From Dermatophagoides farinae (Eukaryota > Arthropoda > Arachnida > Sarcoptiformes > Pyroglyphidae), in assembly GCF_024713945.1 (NCBI RefSeq), contig NC_134679.1, forward strand, positions 3,043,001 through 3,107,000: a DNA stretch of 64,000 bases, written 5' to 3'. The position numbers and the translations under genes were made by a program. Of this stretch, positions 26,933-36,838 are shown in pieces. A model generated the notes under the pieces. That model searched no databases and was not told the DNA's origin. It saw only the letters and a program-made list of their open reading frames with translations. Each line of letters begins with the position of its first letter. Within the stretch, counting starts at the first letter, position 1.

Positions 26933-29857
26933 CAAAATATCATTTCATTGTATTGTATTGTATTTTTACTTCACTGAAAACAGTGATGGATTTTTATTGA
27001 AGTAAAAGTTTTTCACTTTATTTTATACAGCTTTTCTAAATCTTATATAAAATGAAGAAAAGCTTTATGAACAAGACGAAATATTAATATAAAAGCAACT
27101 AAAAAGGGGTTAATTGAATCGACATTAAAATGTATTATTATTATGATGTACTGGATTTAGGAAGAGAATCTAACAACAAAAAAACATACATTTATATACA
27201 CTACTTACATTGTAATCAAAAATTTTTTTTTTTTTTTTAGATAAAATCAAGATTACCAACAAGGTAAATAAGCTGAACATATGATTTGAATTTCACAAAA
27301 ATATATCCGTACACACACACACACACACACAAAAAATCACCAACGAATAGATTGATGGCACCAAACAGTCTGTCAATAATAATTTTTATTTTTATTAAAT
27401 CGTCAATATACACATACAAAAATAGGTATTGTGTTTGCAAGATCTCTCCAATGATGGTGGATATGTGTATCGTGTACCAAAAGATATATTCTCATAGAGA
27501 TCGGTAAATTTCACTATTTTCTATAGTAGTCTATTTGATCAAAACAATTGCAATTTTTTGGTAATATAATATAGTTGTAAAAGACAATAATGGTTGCTTC
27601 TTTAAAAGAATATAATATATTTGACATTATTTATACAGCTTTTAGCTAGTTTGGTTTGAATTGATCATTGCATCATCAAAAATAATCTTATGAATGAATG
27701 GAACATAATTGTATGATGGTGATAATGATTAAAATCGGATGCATTCGTTTTGTCATGTTATCATCGCTATAGAAGTGGTGATATTTTCCATTACAACAAA
27801 TGTATGAATGAAAGATAATCAAAAAAAAAACAAAAAAACAAAACAATGCTTTCTACATGTTCTATTGTTGATGATGCCGACAATACGGAGATCAACATTT
27901 GCCATCATTAATATAAAAATTGTTATTAGGCCAACAAAGACCAGGTGTCATAAATCACTAGAAAACCACTTGTTGGTTATGTTAGTTTGTGTGTAAAAAT
28001 AAATGAAACACACAAATAAACACACAGAGTGAAAAAAAACGGTGAGATTTATCTTCTATTTTTTTTACAATAACCAAGAAAAAACAAAAGATATCATTGT
28101 GAAAGAAAGAGAAAGATGACAAAACAGGATGTTTATGAGTAAAAGATATACACAATAAATACAAATGCAACAAAAAATGGGACCAACAAAAAAAACAAAA
28201 ACAAAAAACAAAAAACAAATAAGAATTTGGTCCGGGAAAATGTCATACATTCAAAACGATATACAGAGTTATTATTGATAGTACATACATAACGAAAAAT
28301 TGATTTGATTTGATTTCTTGAAAGATAATTGAAAATGTTGCAATTTCTTCTTGGATATGAACAAAGCTAAAAAAACAAAAATATTATTAACAATCTCTCA
28401 ATCGGATTTGAATTCAATTTTTTGGTTCGCTGTCAATTCCAGATACCGATTAATTCACAAAATGATGCAATAGAAGATCATGACTCGAGTCAAAATTTAT
28501 TCGATTCAATAGAATCTTTACATTCTTTTATTTCGTGATTTTGCTGCCATCTATTGACTAGGCATTGAAAAGTTACAGTTTTCAAATTCAATGAATTAGT
28601 TTGAACAAAATTTTTTGAAATATTTCATTATCAAAACTCAAATAACCTAGTTATCATTGGTCAATAAAAAAAACAAGACAACCAAATTGATTAAACAAAA
28701 TCCCAAAATTAATCAAAGGATTGCATTTCAATCCAAGTGATATGCATTCTCTCATTGGATGAACGAGTGTTTATCAAAACATCAACATCATTGATTAATC
28801 ATCGCCAATGAAATACACGTCGATGACATATTGTCGGTATCCATTGTCAAACAAAAAAAGAAAAAAAAAGTCATCCGACCAATCAACCAACTGTAGAGAA
28901 GATTAACAGATTCATGATGCATAATAAGTAGTAGTCAAACAATGGAAAAAAATTAAATTTTTTTTTTACACTCGTTGACATTGCATTATCATCATCGTGA
29001 TTATCGATAAATTTTTCTAACGTTGTCGCGGTAAAAAAGATAAAAATAAAAAACAAAAAACAAAAAAGATGCCGCAATTATCGAACTGATACATATTGTC
29101 AATATGCATGGAGACACCTGTCATTTTTTAGATGGATGTTTGTAGAAGATTTATGGAATTGTTTTCAACATTTTTTTTTTCTCTGATGACGATCCATAAT
29201 GATAATAAAAATATCGAGGTGATGTATAATGCAGAAAAAAAACCTTCCTCTTGGATATTTATACATGATGACTATCTTTTGTGTGTTATTGTCAAAATTT
29301 CCTAGAAATAATAATTTGTTTAAATCTTTATGATTTGCCGAAAATGCTTGGCTTAGCTTAGTCTACCATCAATATGAACATTGTTTTGCAATATTCCATA
29401 CCATGTCTACATTTAAGCAAAAGTAATGGCTACCTGTATTTTTTTTTTACTTTTATGTAGGTTAATTTTTATAATCAATCAATTCGAAAACATATAAACT
29501 TTTTAATTTAGACAAAACTTGAGGATATTTTACAACAAAATACAAAATAATGTTGAAATTAGAAAAAAATTTCCATGTTCATCTTGTTGGTTATGATCAA
29601 ATATTTGCCAACTGTTTGAGTGTTATCACATGATTACTGTCATTTGAATTTTTTTTTTTTTTTGAAAATTTGGAATTCATACAAATGAAAAATAATTAAA
29701 ATTGTGTTGTTTCATTTCACATGATTGAGATCTAAGCAATTTATTTCAAAATTTTTTTTAAAAAAATGTTTTAGTTCATGCAAAGAATCATCTTTTTTCC
29801 ATTTCTTGTTTGCCTTTTCGTCAAATAACACCAAAAAAAAATTTCAACGTTTCAACA
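26933..29857. other. Intergenic stretch before the receptor-like gene
   Basis: The DNA is AT-rich, with (CA)n at about 27310-27330, (AAAAC)n-type tracts at 28190-28215 and 29040-29066, and a 17-nt T run at 29649-29664. No coding exon is supported. A short upstream open frame at 29725-29970 (+) overlaps the receptor gene in another phase and looks like a shadow. Confidence 0.55.
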
Positions 29858-31129
29858 ATGGATCGGATAAAACCGAATATACTAGAAATAAACTCTATCT
29901 CGATGATTTTCCAAATGTATTTCAAGCATTCACAAATTTATATTCAACGAATCAATTATTCAATGTATGAATATCGAACTCATTCGATACCGTTTAAGAA
30001 ACGATGTGCAAAGACAGTATTTCATTCCATTTCCACCCTGTTCATGGCATTCGTCTTGATCATAACGCAAACTAAATATATCCCAAGTCTAAAATTTTTC
30101 ACAAAAATTGAAGCAGAAATTTTGGGATTTGATAATGTACAATTGTATTTATCGTTTTCAGCAGTTATACTACTGATGAAAGAATATAAATGGTATGCAA
30201 CATTTCGACAATTATACAAACATCAATATCCATTGAATGAAATTTTGATCAAATATGGCAATACCATAGGCGAAAAACTAAACAATCGAAATCGGCTATT
30301 ATTGATTAAATATTTCATTCGATCTAGTCGGTTCATTGAGAAAATGAATCATTTTTTAAAATTGTGCTTTTGTTTTTTTTGCTTAAGAACGATCATTTTT
30401 CTAATTGAAAAATTCTTGGAAGAAAAAATCGAAATAGATCAATTATTCATAGGCGTTTTGTGCTTTGTGGTTATGCTTGCTAATACTGATCACTTTATAA
30501 TTGGTATCGGTATTGAGATGATTTATTTATTGTTCAGTTTGGGTTATCTCACATCGTACATAAAACAATTGCTAGATGAAGTGAAACAATGGAAATCGAT
30601 CTGGAATCGTAGAATGGCCATATTTCAAAAAAATATTCGCTGTCATTATTCAAATCATTACATTGAGATGGTTCATTTAAGCAATATACAAAACAATTTT
30701 CTCATGTTTCTTGAGTTGCTCTCTAAAAGTTTAGTGATGATTATCGTAATCGCTTGCGGTAAAACAGAAAACTTCAGCATCAATGCATATTTCATGATTA
30801 TTGTGTTTATTATGACATTCATTTATTCAGAAATTGTGTTTATCGCCGTATCGACATTTCCCAAATACAATGAAAGATTCTTCAAAATGCTTTATGATTG
30901 GAATGCAAGAAATCAATCGAAACCGAATCCATCAAAAAAATTGAGGTTCAAACAAATAATTTATTTACGAGAAAACATAGAAAGAAATCTTTTCTTACAA
31001 GCGATTTCTCGTAATCGATATGGATTCTATTTTGGACAGATTTTTTTCGTTGACAAAACAAAACTAGTTGAAATGTTTCTGTTCAATTTCGTATTCTTTA
31101 CTATGTTATACAAAAAGATTGTCATATGA
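29858..31129 (+). CDS. Seven-helix gustatory-receptor-like protein, intronless
   Basis: The single open frame encodes 423 residues from the ATG at 29858 (context CAACAATGG, better than the in-frame ATG at 29810). The protein is Phe/Ile/Leu-rich with about seven hydrophobic segments, including VFHSISTLFMAFVLIITQT, VQLYLSFSAVILLM, FLKLCFCFFCLRTIIFLI, LFIGVLCFVVML, LVMIIVIACG, YFMIIVFIMTFIYSEIVFI and a last helix VEMFLFNFVFFTML. The C-terminus reads YGFYFGQIFFVDKTKLVEM. This resembles the conserved end of arthropod gustatory receptors, where a G-x-F-x-x-D segment precedes the final helix, but the usual TY...QF signature is not intact. The likely role is a ligand-gated chemosensory channel in the plasma membrane. 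Length suits the family (350-450). Other multi-pass proteins cannot be excluded; coding status is firm. Confidence 0.75.
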   Translation: MDRIKPNILEINSISMIFQMYFKHSQIYIQRINYSMYEYRTHSIPFKKRCAKTVFHSISTLFMAFVLIITQTKYIPSLKFFTKIEAEILGFDNVQLYLSFSAVILLMKEYKWYATFRQLYKHQYPLNEILIKYGNTIGEKLNNRNRLLLIKYFIRSSRFIEKMNHFLKLCFCFFCLRTIIFLIEKFLEEKIEIDQLFIGVLCFVVMLANTDHFIIGIGIEMIYLLFSLGYLTSYIKQLLDEVKQWKSIWNRRMAIFQKNIRCHYSNHYIEMVHLSNIQNNFLMFLELLSKSLVMIIVIACGKTENFSINAYFMIIVFIMTFIYSEIVFIAVSTFPKYNERFFKMLYDWNARNQSKPNPSKKLRFKQIIYLRENIERNLFLQAISRNRYGFYFGQIFFVDKTKLVEMFLFNFVFFTMLYKKIVI

Positions 31130-32641
31130 TGTTGATCATTTACAATATAACGAAACGAACAAGCTTTCTCTCACTTTCTTACTCATTCACAATGTAACAT
31201 CCTGTATCATTTGAAATACTTGGATCTCAACATTTTACAAATTCACTTTTAATATTGACCCAATTAAAAATGGAGAGAAAAAAAAACATTATTACAGCTT
31301 GGATATCATCATATCATTTATATCTTGATGATGCATCACCGAATAGACACAAACAAACAAACACACACATACAAACATTCAAACATGTACAGACATGGTC
31401 AAGGTTTTATCCATATAACTTATACGAATTTGATAAAAGAAGTTCAAATCATTTTATTTGTTTGTAGCAATGTTTTTATATTGTTTTTCATAAATGAATC
31501 AAAATTTCTTCTTACATTATCATTAACAATCATGATCGATTATATTATATAATGTATGAAATCAATCCAAAAACTCAATTCAACCACTGTCATCGTTGAA
31601 ATGAACAAAAATCCTTTCATCATTATGGCAACAGTTGACGTTATTTTCTTTGGTCAGTTTTTTATGTCATCATTACCATTAAGATAATAATGATAAAAAA
31701 AAATACGACTGAATCAAGATTCATAGGAGAAAAAATAAAAAACTAGAAAACTTGTTATTAGATTAGTATTGATAAAGTACCAATGACGATAATTCATTAA
31801 AAATTCCTTTTGAAATTTTTTTCAAATGTTCATTCAGAATACATGAGACTAGAGTTGTTTTTTTCTTTCAATATGACATTCTAAAAGAATTTTAATTTTT
31901 TTTTATATATTACTACCATCTAGTGTTGCATCGCTGTAACCTTTATTATTATTGTTTCATGTCAGCTGTGTATTCCATTTTTTGATTTTATTTTAGTTTG
32001 ATCATTTTCTTATTCAAAACGTATAAGATTGATCCCTGAATAAAGAAAAAGAGATTAGGTGGTAAAAAAATTGTAACTTGAACCATCCAGAACCTTGTTT
32101 GTTGATTGATTTTGGATTATAACATTAATGATAACAAATAAGGAATAACAACAGCCACGACAAGAAAGTACATATTTTTTGATTAAAAATTTTGATTTCT
32201 AATGTATTTTTCAACGTTTTTTTTTATTGTGAAAAGAGTGAAAAAACTGTTTGTTTTTTTCTTGCAATGATAATAATGATCCTTAGAGAAAAAAAAATTT
32301 CAAAACAGGTTCCACAAGTCTTATGAGTCAGGCATGTGAATTATCAACGAAATTATTGTTGCTGTTGTTCATCGTTCGTGGACTTTCAGGTATACGATAA
32401 ATTTTTTCTTTCCTTATTTTATTTCTAACTTATCTTTAATTTATCTATCTTGATATGATATCCATTCCATGATGATTATAATTTGCTTGAACTAACGGTC
32501 AAACTAATGCATTTGATTGTAAGAGGTGGACGTATATGAGTAAAGAGAAAGTGGTGATATCGTATATATGCATCTATCTATGTGGTTGTTTTTAATGCAT
32601 CAAAGATTGGCATAGTTATCGAGTAACTAATTATAATTATT
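31130..32641. other. Spacer between receptor-like gene and SIRT5
   Basis: AT-rich spacer of 1.5 kb with A/T tracts. Both neighbours are on the plus strand, so it holds the 3' end of the receptor gene and the SIRT5 promoter/5'UTR. A 25-codon frame at 32323-32400 (+) reads like a signal peptide and is described separately. No clear TATA box was assigned. Confidence 0.5.
32323..32400 (+). CDS. Tiny open frame resembling a signal peptide upstream of SIRT5
   Basis: The 25-codon frame reads MSQACELSTKLLLLLFIV, then RGLSG, ending IR and stop. It has a polar start, a Leu-rich core and a small-residue end like a secretory signal. A GT dinucleotide follows CTTTCAG within it, so it could be a first coding exon, but the donor (GTATAC) is poor and no matching second exon was recognised. 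It may equally be a short upstream frame in the SIRT5 leader or chance. Confidence 0.15.
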   Translation: MSQACELSTKLLLLLFIVRGLSGIR

Positions 32642-33802
32642 ATGAAACAACAAATAAAAGTACGAAGTGCATTTGGTCATTTTAGCAGAAATCTGCCAAG
32701 ACATCATCCCTGTTTTTTAAAAGTATTTTCGTGTCATAGTTGCCTGAGTCGTAAAATTTTTTTTCCATTCCCCATCATATCGTCGTCGATTAAACAAGCT
32801 CGTGCAATTCATTCTACAAAAAACTTTTGTTTGAATTTGTTGAATTTTAACTCTTGTGTCTCATCGTATCATCAACGGAACATGTCGAGTAATCGTAAAG
32901 TTTCATCAGATATGAACGCTTTCCAGGACCAGTTAAATAGGGCCAGTAAAATTGTGGCTTTGACTGGTGCTGGAATTAGTGCCGAATCTGGTATTCCAAC
33001 TTTTCGTGGTGCTGATGGTTTGTGGCGTAAATACAAATGTGAAGAATTGGCCACACCTGAAGCTTTTGCCAAAGATCCAGGTTTGGTTTGGCAATTTTAC
33101 GAATATCGACGACAATTAGTCTCGTCGAAGGAACCAAATTTGGCACATAAATCATTGTCAGTTTTAGAACAAAATTTTCTTCGTAATTCACCACAACGCC
33201 AAGTAATTGTTGTTACACAGAATGTTGATGAACTACATCGTCGTGCTGAAATGAAACGTGTACTTGAACTTCATGGATCATTATTCAAAACCAGATGCAC
33301 ACAATGTAAAGCTGTCAAAACTAACTACAATAATCCGATAGTTCCCGCTTTGGATAAAATCGAATTAGATGAATTAGATCGTCATATTGATCCAAAAGAT
33401 TTACCACGTTGTGAAAAATGTACTGGCCTTCTTCGTCCACACGTTGTTTGGTTCGGAGAACAATTGGATCCATTCGTATTGAAACAAGCCGAAGGATTGA
33501 TGAGTGTTACGGATTTCTTATTGGTCATTGGTACTTCATCTGTTGTTTATCCAGCTGCATCATTGGTACCACAAGCAGCTACACGTGGTGTAACTGTTTC
33601 CGAATTTAATATCGAACAGACTGCTGCTTCTGAATATTCAAAGTAAGTAATTTGAAAAAGAAATTTTTTTTATTTAAGAAAAATGATGATGATCGATTTT
33701 ATTTTTACAAACCAAAATAGATTCTTTTTCAAAGGTCCATGTGCTCAAACATTGCCAAAAGCATTACAAATTGGCGAAACAATGATTTCACATTGGGGTT
33801 AA
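32642..33802 (+). CDS. SIRT5: NAD-dependent deacylase, SIRT5 class, mitochondrial
   Basis: Two exons (32642-33642 and 33721-33802) with a 78-nt GTAAGT...TAG intron encode 360 residues. The sirtuin core starts near residue 95 with ALTGAGISAESGIPTFRG (NAD binding), then TQNVDELHRRA and LELHGSLF with the catalytic His. A CTQC...CEKC pair would hold zinc, followed by LLRPHVVWFGE and VIGTSSVVYPAA. FYEYRR retains the Tyr and Arg that in SIRT5 read succinyl, malonyl and glutaryl groups. Exon 2 restores the family ending KFFFKGPCAQTLPKAL. The first 80 residues are Arg/Ser/Phe-rich and largely lack acidic residues, fitting a mitochondrial presequence though long for the family. An in-frame TAA lies 18 nt upstream of the first ATG. 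A second Met at residue 81 (32882) could give a form without the presequence. Confidence 0.95.
33643..33720 (+). other. Intron of SIRT5 (78 nt)
   Basis: GTAAGT donor and AATAG acceptor. Removal splits a Lys codon (AA/A) and joins ...EYSK to FFFKGPCAQ, restoring the conserved sirtuin C-terminus. Without splicing the frame stops almost at once. Confidence 0.9.
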
Positions 33803-33844
33803 ATCATCAACACTAGAAGATAGATGGCATAACTGGTTTTAGGA

Positions 33845-34008
33845 AATAAATGAAAAAAATTATAATTCATCTAATATAACAGCATTATCATCATTACTTT
33901 TTGTCGTTGATCATCGTTCTGAAGGCAATCTAAATAATTTCAACTTTCTTATAAAAGAAAAATGATTTCCTTATTTTTTTTCTATTATTGAGAAAATAAT
34001 TTAATAAA
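33845..34008 (+). terminator. Candidate polyadenylation signals of SIRT5
   Basis: AATAAA occurs at 33845-33850, 43 nt after the stop codon, and again at 34003-34008. Either could direct 3' end formation; the AT-rich background lowers the weight of each match. Confidence 0.4.
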
Positions 34009-35459
34009 ATAATTGTATTTCCTATCGGTTAATGGAAACGTTTTTTATTATTATGACGGGCTTTGTTTAAGCCTTAAGGCACGTACTGTTCATATTTAAG
34101 TGAGAAAGAAAAAATCATTTTTTTTCCTTTTTTTCGAGTCAAAAATCTTTATTTCAACGATTATATATTATGTTTTAGAGCATGATTCGTTTGGGAAAAA
34201 AAATAATAGTAATAGTAATCAATTTTCAAATTCATCTGATGATTGGTACAAACATAGTTTTGGAACTATATTATTTCATTATAGATGGTATATCAAATGA
34301 AAAAAATGTGTCATTTTTTTTGTTTCAATCAAACAAAATTGAGAGCCAAAATAAATATTTGAAATGAAATGAATTAAATTGATAAGAAGCGAGCAAAAAA
34401 AAAAAGCACAAATGTGATTACGATAAATGAAGAGCGGAAAAAAAAGAAAAAATTACAAAGATAGACATAGAAAAATAGAAAAATACAAAACATGTAATGA
34501 TCAGTATGATGGTATGAAAATTGACTCTTCGAAATTCAGGTTTGTGTAACTGCAAAAAAAAAATTGAATTCTTCAAAAGAAACAAAAGAAAAATCGTAAC
34601 AACAAACGGCACAATGATGATGATGATGAATACGATTGAGGATAAATGAATATTAATCATTATATATTCAAGAATGATTAGAATTTCGAGCAAACAAAAA
34701 AAAAACAAGCAAATGATTTATGAAAAGATCAGGTCATCGGGTCAGGTTTATCATCATATCTGGAAATAATGTAAATAATAATAAAAACTGAATGATAAAA
34801 AAAAAACATAAAAAAACGGATATTTAAATCGAAATAAAAATTTTAATGGATTTTACTGGAAACGAATATCGCGTCATTTAATAATAATAAAAATAAAAAT
34901 AATAATAATAATAATAATCATGAATCAATAGGTAATAATAAAATTGAATTATGATGAGGGAGGCAATGAACGAAAAAGTAGAACAAAACAGATTGTGAAA
35001 TTGAGAGGATGAGAATAATCACGATGGATCATATATATTCGCAATGTGTGATTTGTGTTTTTTTTATATATATATATACGATACTGTTAATGTCATGATT
35101 GTTTTTTTTTGAATTTTAATTGTTTGTCCATGATGATGTATTGATGATCAAATGAATGAATGAATGAATATGAATGTGTATGGGCAGGAAAATAAAAGAA
35201 CAATGAAAATAAAAATGTATATATGATGCAAACAACACAACAACAATTCAATCAAAATTCAATCATTTTATGACAAAGAATGATGATTATAACTCAATTA
35301 ATCATTCATTATGAAGTCAAATCAATGTAAAAATAATAATAATGAATCAATAAGAAAATATAACAACTTATATAAGAACGATTTTTTTTCTTCACCACTT
35401 CTTCATTGATTAAATATAAAGAAGATGATGATTTCGATGATGGATGTAAATAATGTTTT

Positions 35460-35483
35460 TGTGTGTGTGTGTGTGTGTGTGTG
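35460..35483. repeat. (TG)n microsatellite
   Basis: 24 nt of TG repeat in the SIRT5/E74 convergent spacer. Confidence 0.95.
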
Positions 35484-36420
35484 AGTGTGTAAGACATTAG
35501 ATGAAGAGAATTTCAAAATGAAAGTGATGAATGAAAAGAAAATGCGATAACTTCAGTTTAGGAATCCTTGCATCATCATTTGTCAGATATAAAAAAAGAA
35601 ACATTTTTTATAATAGAAAATAATAATTAATATGATTAACAGGATACAAGTAGGCGTGTGTATGTGTGTTTATGTTAACCACATTCATATATATATATCT
35701 CAAAGGAAACGAACAAAGAATATGGAATAAGAAATAGAAAACAATAAAAAATAATGATTGAATGAAAAAGGATGGAAAGATGGTCATGAACGGCAATTTT
35801 TCTGCATCAATATTCAGCAAAACTATACATATCATTATATCCATTCGTTAATTTCATTTAGAAAAAAAATCTCACTTTCAAAGACACATGAAACGATGAT
35901 AATTATTATTATATTATTATGATGAAAAATCAATCCACTTTATGGTCACAAGGTAATGATGATTTTGTGGTTATATGATTTTGAAGAAATGATTCGAAAA
36001 TTTTCATTGATGATTGATAGGTAGGTAGTTCAACTTTTGGTAGATAGATAGTGAGTGGCCATTAATGGAATCAGACACTCGAAAGCTTTATTGTTCATTT
36101 CGATTTATTATAAATGTCGAAAAAGATTTCCGATTATTTTTCGTAAGATTTTGTGATTCACAGAAACTCTTTTTGCAAGCATTCTTTTTTAATTTGTTGA
36201 AAATCTTGCAAGTTTCCTCTTGAAAAAATGCATGGAATATGTTGAGCAAGAGTTAACATCCACAATTCTTTTGGTTATTTCCTTTTTCAAATAAATTCAA
36301 ATTTCAAAGATCATCCAAAGAAAACGAATCACATTTCATTGCAGACGATTCAACTATATAAAATTTAAAATGAGTTAATTAATTAATTGAGATTGAAATA
36401 GTCAATGAAATAAAACAGAA

Positions 36421-36838
36421 TCAAATACCTCGTTTGAGTGCAGCAGCATAGGCATATGATTGTGAGTTGTTATTATTAGTTCCGGGTGGAGCCACTAATG
36501 GTGGAGGTATCGGTGATCCACCCAACAATGAATTCGATCCTGATCCATTAGTTAGATGATATGGCGATCCAAGAGCAGAGTACGGATTATGACCATGTCC
36601 ATGACTATTGGTCAGATTGGCTCCATTCAATAAAGCTGCTGTTGCTGCAGCCGTATTGTTCATTGCAACAACACTACTGCTATTATTATTATTATTATTG
36701 TTGGCATCACTGACTGTACCATTGTTGGACATAGAACTTGATCCATTGATATCAATGATATCCTTAGGTACATCGACAAATTGATAAACTAAACGTTGGC
36801 CATCGACTTTAGCCAAAATTCCACGCTGATAGTAATAC
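36421..36838 (-). CDS. Eip74EF: E74 exon 6: end of ETS domain and Asn/Ser-rich tail
   Basis: The exon begins in the split Arg codon before [20 protein letters not shown] after a TTCAACAG acceptor. The ETS domain finishes within 25 codons. A low-complexity tail with an N-run, an A-run, [16 protein letters not shown] and [12 protein letters not shown] follows. It ends KRGI-stop at 36421, but CGAG/GTATTT just before the stop resembles the donor used between exons 5 and 6, so a further exon is possible. Confidence 0.85.

Larger units (their letters stand above)
33803..36420. other. Convergent intergenic region between SIRT5 and E74
   Basis: SIRT5 (+) and E74 (-) point at each other across 2.6 kb of AT-rich DNA with (TG)n at 35460-35483, (AAT)n near 34880-34918 and A tracts. 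It should hold both 3'UTRs. On the minus strand AATAAA occurs at 36109-36104 and 36092-36087, about 310-330 nt past the proposed E74 stop. No further gene is supported. Confidence 0.55.

Noticed and set aside
29725-29970. 81-codon frame overlapping the receptor gene start
   Set aside because: It overlaps the long receptor frame in another phase and ends early, so it is a shadow.
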